Origin: Geomonas oryzae
Lineage (GTDB): Bacteria; Desulfobacterota; Desulfuromonadia; Geobacterales; Geobacteraceae
Direction of reading: 5' to 3'
Length of the DNA stretch: 64,000 nt
NCBI RefSeq assembly: GCF_004117875.1
Contig: NZ_RAHW01000008.1
Span: 1-64,000 of the forward strand
Shown here: positions 52,332-60,887 of the stretch, piece after piece
How positions within the stretch are numbered: position 1 is the first letter of the stretch
Layout: each line of letters starts with the position of its first letter
Notes under the pieces: model-generated
Told to the model about the DNA's origin: nothing
The model's input: the letters and a program-made list of their open reading frames with translations, nothing else
Databases searched by the model: none
Program-made: the position numbers and the translations under genes

Positions 52332-54176
52332 TTAGTTGAACCCTTTCCTGATCTGGTACAGCTCTTCGAGGTCCAGGCCGTTCAGCTCGAAGAACTCGCG
52401 CTCGAGTTCCTCGACGTAGAAGCGGTCGAGGCCGGAGTTCTCCAGGAAGTCCTCGCGCAGCGCCCAGCTCTTTTCCAGGATGATCTGCGGCAGCAGGTTG
52501 TGGATGTACACCGCCTCTTTCTTGATGGTGAGGATGGCCTCGCGGAACAGGTGGTCCGGGATCTCGCCGTCGATGAGCTTCTTGTTCTTCAGCTCCTCGG
52601 CAAGCTCCTTCTTGAGAGCGTCCTGGTCCCCCTTGGTGGCGTACTTGGAGTAGAAGTTGCGGATGCGGTCCTTGATGTGCGCGAGCAGGGTGAGGTGCAG
52701 GCGCTCGTCGTTGTCGATCTTAACCAACTGCTCGAGAAGCCCGCTGGTGGTGAGGCGGTTTTCCTCGATGAGCTTGAGGCCGGATGCCAGGTGGCTCACC
52801 TTTTTCCTGCCGTAGATCCCCAGGTACTTGTCCTCGAAGATCCCGGAGAGAAAGAGCTTCTTGAAGAGGTCGGGGGCGAGCATGTCGAAGGCGTGCTTGT
52901 TTCCGAGCAGGCTTCGGATCATCTCCTCGGAAATCCTGACGTTCTCCATGAAGGCGAGCTGGTTGATAGCCGAGGAGGTCGCGTCGTAGCGGTCGAAATA
53001 GGTGATGATGTAGGAATAGCCTTCCAGGATGGAGATGTCGGCGCCGTCGCGGATCTTCTCGTCGCAGGCTTTGCTGGCGTCCAAGAGCATCTCCTCAAAG
53101 GCGTGGTCGCGGTTCTCCGCCGCCTGCTTCTTTGCGTAGAGGAGCTTCAGCATGTCCTCGGCGTCGATGCTGCTCTCGATCTGCCGCTCGGAAAGGAACA
53201 TCCCCTCCAGGATGGTGCGGGTCTCGGAGATGTAGTTGCTCTCCTCCAGGTCGACCAGCTTCTTGTCCTTCTTGAGCATCTCGTCCAGGGTGTAAAAAAG
53301 AGCGCCCGGGATCTTGTTGCGCACCGAAAGGGTCTTGAGGCGCGTCAGGCGCGCGTTCTCGAGCTTGTTTATCTCGCCCTTCCGGTTGCAGGCGATAAGG
53401 ATGTTCTTGTACTCGTCGACGATGCGCCGGTTGTCGGGATGCTTGTACATCACGTCGATCCGGATCCTCTCCTGCTGGTAGCGGTCTATGCCGTAGCGCT
53501 CGGCGAGGACGGCCAGGGACTGGAACTCGGCGTCGGTTATCTTCTTGTTGTTGAAGTAGAGTGCCTTGAAGGCCTCGCTGTACTCGCGGTGCCGGACGTT
53601 GATCAGCTTGAAGAGGAAGAGGTGAGCGTTGGGGTCGTCGATGATGTCGAGGATTTCCCGGATGATCAGGTTATCCTGTTCCTCGCCCACGGCGCCTGAG
53701 CGTTTGAGCGCCTTGCCCAGCACCCTGAGGATGCGCTCCTGCTGCTCGTGCATCGGACCGGAGAAGTCGACCCCGGTAAGGGCGAAGAAATAGTTGAAGA
53801 TGGCGTTGCCGTCGAAGAAGATCTTGTCGTAGCTTACGTACCCTTCGGTGCGTTCGCTGAACCTCAGCGTACCGCTGCGACTGTCGTAGTGGGTACCGTA
53901 GATGATGAGGCGGTTTGAGACGTCTTCCTTGGCGAGGTCCGCGATGGGCTGGTCCACCCCGAACATGTACTCGCAAAAGGAGCCGCCGTTGCCGCGGTGG
54001 CTGATGCCGTTCTTGCCGATGATGAACTCGTTGCCGGGAGAGAAGAAGCGGATCTCGCCGGGATCGGTCGGATCGGTGTTGAAGAAGTACCGGTTGTACG
54101 CCTCGCTGCCCGCCGTGATGGCGTAGAACTCGATCTGGTCGTTTGCATAGCCGTGCAGCCGAATGTCTCTGAACAT
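52332..54176 (-). CDS. Conserved protein of unknown function, 614 residues
   Basis: No enzyme motif is visible. The start (MFRDIRLHGYANDQIEFYAI, then FFSPGNEFIIGKNGISHRGNGG) is beta-rich; from about residue 150 it is almost wholly helical and charged. No signal peptide or membrane helix, so it is cytoplasmic. It lies on the same strand as, and just upstream of, a sigma-54 regulator gene (170 bp apart), and downstream of a hydrolase gene (31 bp). It may be a family found only in Geobacter relatives. A regulatory or scaffolding role is possible but not shown. Confidence 0.75.
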   Translation of the reverse strand: MFRDIRLHGYANDQIEFYAITAGSEAYNRYFFNTDPTDPGEIRFFSPGNEFIIGKNGISHRGNGGSFCEYMFGVDQPIADLAKEDVSNRLIIYGTHYDSRSGTLRFSERTEGYVSYDKIFFDGNAIFNYFFALTGVDFSGPMHEQQERILRVLGKALKRSGAVGEEQDNLIIREILDIIDDPNAHLFLFKLINVRHREYSEAFKALYFNNKKITDAEFQSLAVLAERYGIDRYQQERIRIDVMYKHPDNRRIVDEYKNILIACNRKGEINKLENARLTRLKTLSVRNKIPGALFYTLDEMLKKDKKLVDLEESNYISETRTILEGMFLSERQIESSIDAEDMLKLLYAKKQAAENRDHAFEEMLLDASKACDEKIRDGADISILEGYSYIITYFDRYDATSSAINQLAFMENVRISEEMIRSLLGNKHAFDMLAPDLFKKLFLSGIFEDKYLGIYGRKKVSHLASGLKLIEENRLTTSGLLEQLVKIDNDERLHLTLLAHIKDRIRNFYSKYATKGDQDALKKELAEELKNKKLIDGEIPDHLFREAILTIKKEAVYIHNLLPQIILEKSWALREDFLENSGLDRFYVEELEREFFELNGLDLEELYQIRKGFN

Positions 54177-54207
54177 CAGTTCCGTCCGTTCTTCAGGTCT
54201 TGGTTCC

Positions 54208-54963
54208 TCAAAGCTCGAGCGTCATGCCGTCGTAGGCGAACTCCACCCCATTCGGGAGGCGCTCGCCGTCGCTGTGGTGCACCTCGTGGGTCAGGTGGGT
54301 CAGCACGGTGCGGCGCGGTTTCAGAATCTCGGTGATCCTCAAGGCACCCTCGATGTTGAAATGGTTCGGGTGCGGAGAGAAGCGCAGGGCGTCGATGATC
54401 ATCAGGTCGAGCCCATGCAGAAGCTCCATGGAGGCTTCTGGTATCTCGCTGCAATCGGTGAGGTAGGCAGCGTCGTCGAAACGGTAACCGGTGGCCATGA
54501 AGGAGCCGTGTCTGATGGGGACGGGCGTGATCCGGCAGCCGAACAGGTCGAAAGGGGCCTCCACCGGGTGCGATTCCATAAGCGGCGAGTATCCCTCCGA
54601 GCAGAGCCCCTCGAAGATATAGGAGAAGGTGCCGCGCACCTGTCCGATGGTGTCCGGGCTGCCATAGCACGGGATCACCTTGCGGTGAATGAAATGGAAG
54701 CCACGCAGGTCGTCTATGCCGTTGATGTGGTCGGCATGGGTGTGGGTGAGCAGAACGGCGTCGATCTGCGGTATCCCTTCCCTGAGCGCCTGCGTCCTCA
54801 GGTCGGTAGAGGTGTCGACGAGGATGCGTTGCCCCTGGGACTCGACCAGGATTGAGGCACGTGTTCTTTTGTCGCGCGGGTCAGAGGAGCCGCAGACCTG
54901 GCAGTGACAACCGACCATGGGGACACCGGTCGAGGTGCCAGAGCCGAGGATGGTAATTTTCAT
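54208..54963 (-). CDS. Metallo-beta-lactamase-fold hydrolase (PhnP-like)
   Basis: A protein of 251 residues. THTHADHINGIDDL is the HxHxDH metal motif. MKITILGSGTSTGVPMVGCHCQVCGSSDP carries the SGTSTG start and the Cys residues of the PhnP branch, which binds an extra zinc; read it as two adjoining parts. The distal His residues are in LTHLTHEV. PhnP-like enzymes cleave cyclic phosphodiesters. I chose the ATG at 54963 with GAGGTG upstream. It begins the unit that includes the unknown gene and the regulator. Confidence 0.85.
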   Translation of the reverse strand: MKITILGSGTSTGVPMVGCHCQVCGSSDPRDKRTRASILVESQGQRILVDTSTDLRTQALREGIPQIDAVLLTHTHADHINGIDDLRGFHFIHRKVIPCYGSPDTIGQVRGTFSYIFEGLCSEGYSPLMESHPVEAPFDLFGCRITPVPIRHGSFMATGYRFDDAAYLTDCSEIPEASMELLHGLDLMIIDALRFSPHPNHFNIEGALRITEILKPRRTVLTHLTHEVHHSDGERLPNGVEFAYDGMTLEL

Positions 54964-55119
54964 GTGTTGCACCTCGGAATGGTGCGTAAGGTACCATGAA
55001 CGTTTGAGTGAGGCAAGGGTTTATCCCTTGCCTAGTGCGGGTTTTGAGGCTATTATCTGAACCTGCCGCGGTCGCGGCTTTTTAATGATGCGGTGAAAAT
55101 ACTCCTGCAGAGGTTCTTA

Positions 55120-56142
55120 ATGCGTGTCGGCATTGTCGCCCCCAATTACTATCCTGCTGAAACCGGCAACGCCGTTACCGTAAGACGTATCGAGAGTGAA
55201 CTGAGACTTCTTGGCTGCGAGGTGCAGGTATTCCCGGTGGACCGGCTGTCGGGAGAGCGCCTGCAGCAGGCGGTAAAAGAGTTCCAGCCGCAGCTTTTGC
55301 ATGCCTTTCATGCCTACCACGGCGGGCGCGTGGCCTACGCGCTTTCCAAGCTGCTGTCCATTCCCTATCTGATTACCTTGACCGGCACCGACGTCTACCA
55401 GGCGCTGTGCGACCAGCGCGCCCTGGAGATGCACGGTGCGCTGCGCGGTGCCGCGCGGCTGGTGGCCTTCCATGGTTGCGTGAAGAAGCGGCTGGGGGAA
55501 CACCTGCACAGCCTCGAGGAGCGCACCGTCCTGATCCGCCAGGGGGTTGAGCTTCCCAAGGAGTTCGCTTCCGTTGCGCCCGCGAAAGCAAACGGCGCGT
55601 TCACCTTCCTGCTTCCTGCCGGTCTGCGCCCGGTGAAGAACGTGATGTTCCCGCTTGCCCCGCTCGCCGAGCTGCACGTGCGCTACCCGCAGCTTCGTCT
55701 TGATATCGCCGGCCCGGTGCTCGACACGGCTTACGCCGCCGAGGTGATGGAGGCCTTGGAGAGCTATCCTTTCGCCAGGTATCTTGGCGTGGTGCCTCAT
55801 GAGTCGATGGGACCGCTCTACCGCCGGGTCGACGTGGTGCTGAACACCTCCCTAACCGAAGGCGGGATGGCCAACACCGTGCTGGAGGCATCGGCCTACG
55901 CGAAGCCGCTCCTCGTGGCGGACATCGAGGGGAACCGCTCCATCGTGAAAGACGGCGTGAACGGTCTCGTTTACCATGGTGCGGCGGAGTTCAAGACCAA
56001 GGCCGAACAACTGCTGACCGACGCCCACCTGCGTGAACGTCTTGGTAAAAACGGACGTGACCTCGTGCGCGAACAGTGCTGCCCCGAGAAGGAAGGGCAG
56101 GCCTATTACTCCCTCTACCAGGAGATCCTCGCACTAGCTTAA
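55120..56142 (+). CDS. Glycosyltransferase family 4-like protein
   Basis: A protein of 340 residues with a GT-B fold. MRVGIVAPNYYPAETGNAVTVRRI is the N-terminal glycine loop. The C-terminal GT1-type motif is seen in NTSLTEGGMANTVLEASAYAKPLL, with the EX7E glutamates (Glu in TEGG and in LEAS). The donor is an NDP-sugar; the acceptor is unknown. It resembles BshA-type and lipopolysaccharide transferases in layout only. I chose ATG 55120 with AGAGG upstream; a GTG 27 bp earlier is an alternative. It stands alone. Confidence 0.82.
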   Translation: MRVGIVAPNYYPAETGNAVTVRRIESELRLLGCEVQVFPVDRLSGERLQQAVKEFQPQLLHAFHAYHGGRVAYALSKLLSIPYLITLTGTDVYQALCDQRALEMHGALRGAARLVAFHGCVKKRLGEHLHSLEERTVLIRQGVELPKEFASVAPAKANGAFTFLLPAGLRPVKNVMFPLAPLAELHVRYPQLRLDIAGPVLDTAYAAEVMEALESYPFARYLGVVPHESMGPLYRRVDVVLNTSLTEGGMANTVLEASAYAKPLLVADIEGNRSIVKDGVNGLVYHGAAEFKTKAEQLLTDAHLRERLGKNGRDLVREQCCPEKEGQAYYSLYQEILALA

Positions 56143-56292
56143 AAGCTTTCCTGATTAGTCATCACCTTTCGCTCAAATAACGTCAACATCCCCTCGCTCC
56201 ACCCCCACAGCCCTCTTAAAATCCAGATTAGCTATTGCCAATGAATCCGCTTCCCGTAGACTATCCCTTCGTGACAAAAAGGGAGGGAAGAC

Positions 56293-57798
56293 ATGAACCG
56301 AATCATCGACATCACCGAGCTGGCTCTGCGTGATGCCCACCAGAGCCTCATCGCCACGCGCCTCGGCATCGAGGACATGATCCCCGCCTGCGAGGATCTC
56401 GACAACGCGGGTTTCTGGTCCCTGGAATGCTGGGGGGGCGCCACCTACGACGCCTGCATCCGTTTCCTGAACGAGGATCCGTGGGTGCGGCTGAGAACCT
56501 TCAAAAAGCTCATGCCCAAAACGCCGCTGCAGATGCTGCTGCGTGGGCAGAACCTCCTGGGGTACCGCCACTACCAGGACGAGGTGGTGGACCGCTTCGT
56601 CGACAAGAGCGCTGAGAACGGGATCGACGTCTTCCGCATCTTCGACGCCCTGAACGACCTGCGCAACATCGAGCGCTCGGTCCGGGCGGTCAGGAAATGC
56701 GGCAAGCATGCCCAGGGCGCCATCTCCTACACGGTGAGTCCGATCCACACCACCCAGGCGTACGTGGATCAGGCGAAACGTCTGGTCGAGATGGGGTGTG
56801 ATTCCATCTGCATCAAGGACATGGCGGCGCTCATCAAGCCCCAAGCGGCCTACGAGCTCGTGCGCGGCATCAAGGAGAACTGCGGGGAGCAGACCCGGGT
56901 GCAACTGCACGTGCACGCGACCACGGGCGTCACCATGGTAAGCCTCATGAAGGCGGTGGAGGCGGGTGTCGACTGCGTGGATACCGCGGTGAGCTCGATG
57001 AGCCTCGGCCCGGGGCACAACCCGACCGAAAGCTTCGTGGAGATGCTGGAGCATACCGGGAACAGTACGAAGATCGACCTCGCGCGCATGCTGCGCGTGA
57101 AGGAGCACTTCTCGAAGATCCTGCCGCGCTACCGCGAGTTCCTTTCCACGGTCACCGGCGTGGAGACCGAAATTTTCAGGAGCCAGATCCCCGGCGGAAT
57201 GCTGTCTAACATGGAGAGCCAGCTGAAGCAACAGGGGGCGGCGGACCGGATGCACGAGGTGCTGGAAGAGATCCCGGTGGTGCGCAAGGACACAGGCTAC
57301 GTGCCGCTGGTTACTCCTACGAGCCAGATCGTCGGAACGCAGGCGGTGCTGAACACGCTTATGGGGCGCTACAAGGTGCTTACCGGTGAGTTCGCGGACC
57401 TGATGCTCGGCTATTACGGCGCGGCTCCGGGAGTTTTGAACCCGGAGGTGGTCGAGATGGCGCGGCGGCACGCGAAGAAGGACCCGATCGACGTGCGTCC
57501 CGCCGATCTGTTGGAGCCTGAATGGGGCAAGCTGCGTGCGGCGGCACTGCCGCTTGAAGGGTGCGACGGCAGCGACGAGGACGTGCTCACTTACGCGCTC
57601 TTCCCGCAGGTGGCGCCGAAGTTCTTCGCCACCAGGCATGAAGGGCCCAAGAACGTCGGGCGCGACCCGGAGACCGGCGCGTCGGAAACCAACATCCCGG
57701 AGGGGCATCCAGGTAAGATCACCGGCCCCGTCACCTACACGGTCACCCTGAGCGGTCAGCAGCACAAGGTCACCGTGGCGCCGTACGGCCAGGAGTAG
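56293..57798 (+). CDS. Methylmalonyl-CoA carboxytransferase 5S subunit (pyruvate carboxyl-transferase)
   Basis: A protein of 501 residues. ITELALRDAHQSLIATRL and the metal-binding HVHATTG belong to the pyruvate carboxylase / oxaloacetate decarboxylase / transcarboxylase 5S group. The carbamylated active-site Lys is in CIKDMAALIKP. It moves CO2 between biotin and pyruvate. There is no fused biotin domain; a separate biotin carrier gene is in the operon (59596). With the 12S gene downstream it forms a transcarboxylase that joins methylmalonyl-CoA + pyruvate with propionyl-CoA + oxaloacetate. AGGGAGG precedes the ATG. Confidence 0.85.
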   Translation: MNRIIDITELALRDAHQSLIATRLGIEDMIPACEDLDNAGFWSLECWGGATYDACIRFLNEDPWVRLRTFKKLMPKTPLQMLLRGQNLLGYRHYQDEVVDRFVDKSAENGIDVFRIFDALNDLRNIERSVRAVRKCGKHAQGAISYTVSPIHTTQAYVDQAKRLVEMGCDSICIKDMAALIKPQAAYELVRGIKENCGEQTRVQLHVHATTGVTMVSLMKAVEAGVDCVDTAVSSMSLGPGHNPTESFVEMLEHTGNSTKIDLARMLRVKEHFSKILPRYREFLSTVTGVETEIFRSQIPGGMLSNMESQLKQQGAADRMHEVLEEIPVVRKDTGYVPLVTPTSQIVGTQAVLNTLMGRYKVLTGEFADLMLGYYGAAPGVLNPEVVEMARRHAKKDPIDVRPADLLEPEWGKLRAAALPLEGCDGSDEDVLTYALFPQVAPKFFATRHEGPKNVGRDPETGASETNIPEGHPGKITGPVTYTVTLSGQQHKVTVAPYGQE

Positions 57799-57823
57799 AC
57801 GCCGCACGCGCCGAGGAGGGCTC

Positions 57824-59368
57824 ATGTCGATAGAGGAGAAGGTCAAGGAGCTGAACGAGAGGAAAGAGAGGCTGAAGCTTGGCGGCGGACGGGCGAAGAT
57901 CGACGAGCAGCACGAACGGCAAAGCCTCACCGCCCGTGAGCGCATCGAGAGCCTGGTCGACAAGGACAGCTTTCAGGAGGTCGGCCTTTTCGCCCGGCAC
58001 CGCTGCACCAACTTCGGAATGGCGGGGAGGGAATTCCCGGCCGAAGGTGTGGTGACCGGAGCGGGTAGCGTCGGGGGGCGGCTGGTGCACCTGGCAAGCC
58101 AGGATTTCACGGTCGCGGGCGGCTCTGCGGGTGAGGTGCACAGCGACAAGATCGTCCAGGCGATGCTTGCAGCGCTTAAGACCGGCACCCCCTTCGTGTT
58201 CATGAACGACTCTGGTGGTGCGAGGATCCAGGAAGGGATCGACTCGTTGGCCGGCTACGGCAAGATCTTCTACCACAACGTGATGCTCTCCGGCGTGGTG
58301 CCGCAGATCTCGCTCATCTGCGGTCCGTGCGCAGGCGGCGCCGCGTACAGCCCGGCCCTCACCGATTTCATCATCCAGACGGCGAGCGCGAGGATGTTCA
58401 TCACCGGCCCGTCGGTCATCAAGGAAGCGACCGGCGAGGAGATCACCGCGGAAGCCCTTGGCGGCCCGCTCTCCCAGATGAACTACGCAGGCGTCGCCCA
58501 CTTCGTCGCGGAAAACGACCTGGTGGCGCTGCGCATCTGCAAGAGGCTCCTCTCCTTCCTTCCCTCCAACAACCTCGAAGACCCGCCCCAACTCGAGGCG
58601 GACGACATCGTGGTGCCGGACAAGACGCTGAACACCATCGTCCCGACCGATCCTAAGAAGAGTTATGACGTGCGCCAGGTTATCACGCGCCTTGTGGATG
58701 GCGGCGACTTCCTCGAGGTACAGCCGCTTTTCGCCGCCAACATCGTGGTCGGTTTCGCCCGCATCCTCGGACGGAGCGTGGGTGTGGTGGCGAACCAGCC
58801 GAGCGTTCTGGCGGGCGCCCTCGACATCAACGCCTCGGACAAAGGGGCGCGCTTCGTCCGCTTCTGCAACGCGTTCAACATCCCGCTCATCACGCTGGTG
58901 GACGTGCCGGGATTCCTCCCCGGCGTGCAGCAGGAGCAGGGGGGAATAATCAGGCACGGCGCCAAGATGCTCTTCGCCTATTCGGCGGCTACCGTCCCGA
59001 AGATCACCGTCATCATGCGCAAGGCCTACGGCGGTGCGTTCCTCGCCATGTGCGGGAAGGAACTGGAGACGGACCGGGTGTTCGCCTGGCCGACGGCGGA
59101 GATCGCGGTGATGGGGCCGCAGGGGGCGGTCAACGTGATATTCCGCAACGAGATCGCGCAGGCCGAAGATCCTCAGCAGAGGCGCCGGGAGCTGATCGAG
59201 TCGTATCAGAGCACCTTCGCGACCCCCTATGCGGCGGCAGCGCGGCGCGACGTTGACGACATCATCGAACCGGCGGAGACGAGACGTCATCTCGCCATGA
59301 CGCTCGACATCCTGCACACCAAGCGCGAGTTCCGGCCCATGAAAAAGCACGGCCTGATCCCGCTTTGA
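57824..59368 (+). CDS. Methylmalonyl-CoA carboxytransferase 12S subunit (acyl-CoA carboxylase beta family)
   Basis: A protein of 514 residues, a full-length carboxyltransferase with both crotonase-fold halves. The oxyanion loops are in GPCAGGAAYSPAL (N-half) and KAYGGAFLAMCGK (C-half). TARERIESLVDKDSF and ALDINASDKGARFVRFCNAF (split at residue about 340) are typical. It exchanges the carboxyl group between biotin and propionyl-CoA. GAGGAGG lies before the ATG, 25 bp after the 5S stop. Confidence 0.88.
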   Translation: MSIEEKVKELNERKERLKLGGGRAKIDEQHERQSLTARERIESLVDKDSFQEVGLFARHRCTNFGMAGREFPAEGVVTGAGSVGGRLVHLASQDFTVAGGSAGEVHSDKIVQAMLAALKTGTPFVFMNDSGGARIQEGIDSLAGYGKIFYHNVMLSGVVPQISLICGPCAGGAAYSPALTDFIIQTASARMFITGPSVIKEATGEEITAEALGGPLSQMNYAGVAHFVAENDLVALRICKRLLSFLPSNNLEDPPQLEADDIVVPDKTLNTIVPTDPKKSYDVRQVITRLVDGGDFLEVQPLFAANIVVGFARILGRSVGVVANQPSVLAGALDINASDKGARFVRFCNAFNIPLITLVDVPGFLPGVQQEQGGIIRHGAKMLFAYSAATVPKITVIMRKAYGGAFLAMCGKELETDRVFAWPTAEIAVMGPQGAVNVIFRNEIAQAEDPQQRRRELIESYQSTFATPYAAAARRDVDDIIEPAETRRHLAMTLDILHTKREFRPMKKHGLIPL

Positions 59369-59379
59369 GGAGGTTTACC

Positions 59380-59580
59380 GTGGAAGAACATGCCGGTGAC
59401 CATGATGAGATAACTCCGGAACTGCTGATGGTGATGGCGGCGTCCATCGCGGCCTATCTGGGCAAGAACATCCGCATCCGCAAGGCCCGGTTCGTTGATA
59501 CCATGCAGGTGAACGCCTGGGGTCAGTCAAGCCGCGTCGTGCTGCAGGCGTCGCACAACCTGAACCTGAGGAGAGGGTAG
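59380..59580 (+). CDS. Small transcarboxylase-operon protein (OadG/MmdE-like C-terminal part)
   Basis: A protein of 66 residues. PELLMVMAASIAAYLGKNIRIRKA resembles the C-terminal helix-and-strand tail of oxaloacetate decarboxylase gamma and the small epsilon subunit of methylmalonyl-CoA decarboxylase, which help assemble the complex. There is no membrane helix, which fits a soluble transcarboxylase. I chose GTG 59380 with GGAGG upstream; a TTG 15 bp earlier is in frame. It lies between the 12S and biotin carrier genes. Confidence 0.65.
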   Translation: MEEHAGDHDEITPELLMVMAASIAAYLGKNIRIRKARFVDTMQVNAWGQSSRVVLQASHNLNLRRG

Positions 59581-59595
59581 TAAAAGGAGACCACC

Positions 59596-60000
59596 GTGCA
59601 ACTGACCATGACGATTGACGGAAAGAAGTATCGGGTTGACGTGGAAGTCGAAGAAGGCGAAGAGGTCCGGCTGGCGGAATCGTTTCCCACAACGACGGTG
59701 CAGGCGGTTACGCCTCTTTCGGGCACCCTGCCGATGGCCGCCCCCGTCCCGGTAACAGGCGCTCCCCCAGGCGGCACGACGGCATCGGACAAGATCTGTC
59801 GAAGCCCGATAGCCGGCGTCGTTTTCAAGGTCGTGGCGCAGGTCGGTCAGCACCTGGAGGTGAACGACCTGCTCGTCGTCCTGGAGGCGATGAAGATGGA
59901 GACGAACATCACCGCGCACATGTCAGGTACGGTGGAGAAAATCCTCGTTTCCGTGGGCGAAGCGGTGCAGCCGGGACAGCCCATCGCGGAGTTCACGTAA
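59596..60000 (+). CDS. Biotin carboxyl carrier (1.3S subunit)
   Basis: A protein of 134 residues. The C-terminal 70 residues are a biotinyl domain with the AMKM site (LEAMKMETNI; Lys is biotinylated). A Pro/Gly/Ala linker lies in the middle (residues about 40-65), like the 1.3S subunit of transcarboxylase, which is 123 residues long. It carries CO2 between the 5S and 12S subunits. It starts at GTG with AAGGAG upstream and ends the operon. Confidence 0.88.
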   Translation: MQLTMTIDGKKYRVDVEVEEGEEVRLAESFPTTTVQAVTPLSGTLPMAAPVPVTGAPPGGTTASDKICRSPIAGVVFKVVAQVGQHLEVNDLLVVLEAMKMETNITAHMSGTVEKILVSVGEAVQPGQPIAEFT

Positions 60001-60129
60001 TCCCCCGCGGGGCGTGCCCATGCTGACTCGGACCTCTACAGAGGCATGGAAATAAGATGTATAGTGTTTTTTGAATAAAGGGTATAATCGGCGGTAGTGG
60101 TAACAACAAGGCTTTAGAGGAGGCAGGAA

Positions 60130-60594
60130 ATGAAAAGGATAAGGCTGCTTATGCTGGTGGTTCTGGCCGCGTTCTTTGCTGTCTCAACCGGGTATGCCGC
60201 TGAGCACAGCTTCAAGGCAAAACTGACCCCGAAGGAGGAAGTGGCAAAACCTGACGCCAAATCTTCCGGGAAGGCCGAATTCAAACTCAGCAAAGACGGC
60301 AAGGAGCTCGTCTACAAGCTCCACGTCAAGGACGTGGTCGACGCCAGTGCGGCACACATCCATGTCGGCAAGAAAGGGGAAAACGGTCCTCCGATTGTCG
60401 GGCTCTTCAGCGGTGGCAAGAAAGGGAAATTCAGCGGTGTCCTCTCGGAAGGGAAGGTTCGTGGCAACGACCTGATGGGCGACTACAAAGGTAAATTCGA
60501 CGAGCTGGTAAAACTGCTTCGTTCCGGCGATACCTACGTGAACGTCCACACCGACAAGTACCCGGACGGCGAAATCCGCGGGCAGATCAAATAA
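60130..60594 (+). CDS. Exported CHRD-domain protein
   Basis: A protein of 154 residues. The signal peptide MKRIRLLMLVVLAAFFAV ends at about YAA. The CHRD domain shows KLTPKEEVAKPDAKSSGKAE, HIHVGKKGENGPPIVGLF and YVNVHTDKYPDGEIRGQI. CHRD proteins are periplasmic or outer-surface proteins of unknown function. GAGGAGG precedes the ATG, and a terminator follows. Confidence 0.85.
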   Translation: MKRIRLLMLVVLAAFFAVSTGYAAEHSFKAKLTPKEEVAKPDAKSSGKAEFKLSKDGKELVYKLHVKDVVDASAAHIHVGKKGENGPPIVGLFSGGKKGKFSGVLSEGKVRGNDLMGDYKGKFDELVKLLRSGDTYVNVHTDKYPDGEIRGQIK

Positions 60595-60619
60595 CGGCGA
60601 AACCGCCCGTAAAATAAAC

Positions 60620-60668
60620 AAGCCCGCCGGCACTGGCCCCATGGACCATCTGCCGACGGGCTTTTCTT
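60620..60668 (+). terminator. Rho-independent terminator of the CHRD gene
   Basis: AGCCCG-C-CGGCA and TGCCG-A-CGGGCT form the stem, followed by TTTTCTTT. Confidence 0.82.
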
Positions 60669-60721
60669 TGGTTCGTCTCGAAGGACTGTGTCTACGAAGC
60701 GCTGAAGGTGCCCTCGCGCTC

Positions 60722-60887
60722 CCCCCTTTGCGAAGGGGGGGCGGGGGGGATTTGCTCTTTGCTCCCCGTGTCCGCCGGCTGAACACTATTGCAATCACGG
60801 CAGCTGTCAGGCATCTACCGTCTACTTTTGCAGTGTGTGTAATGGACTCTTCTAAATCCCCCCTGCCCCCCCTTCGCAAAGGGGTGG
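60722..60887. repeat. Short inverted-repeat element (MITE-like), ends in rmuC
   Basis: Arms of about 33 bp at 60722-60754 and 60853-60887 are inverted copies, differing at only a few positions; the core is CCCTTTGCGAAGGG plus a G-rich run and ATTT. About 100 bp of unrelated DNA lies between. A single arm also occurs at 126-150. The right arm is inside the last codons of rmuC. Confidence 0.65.
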
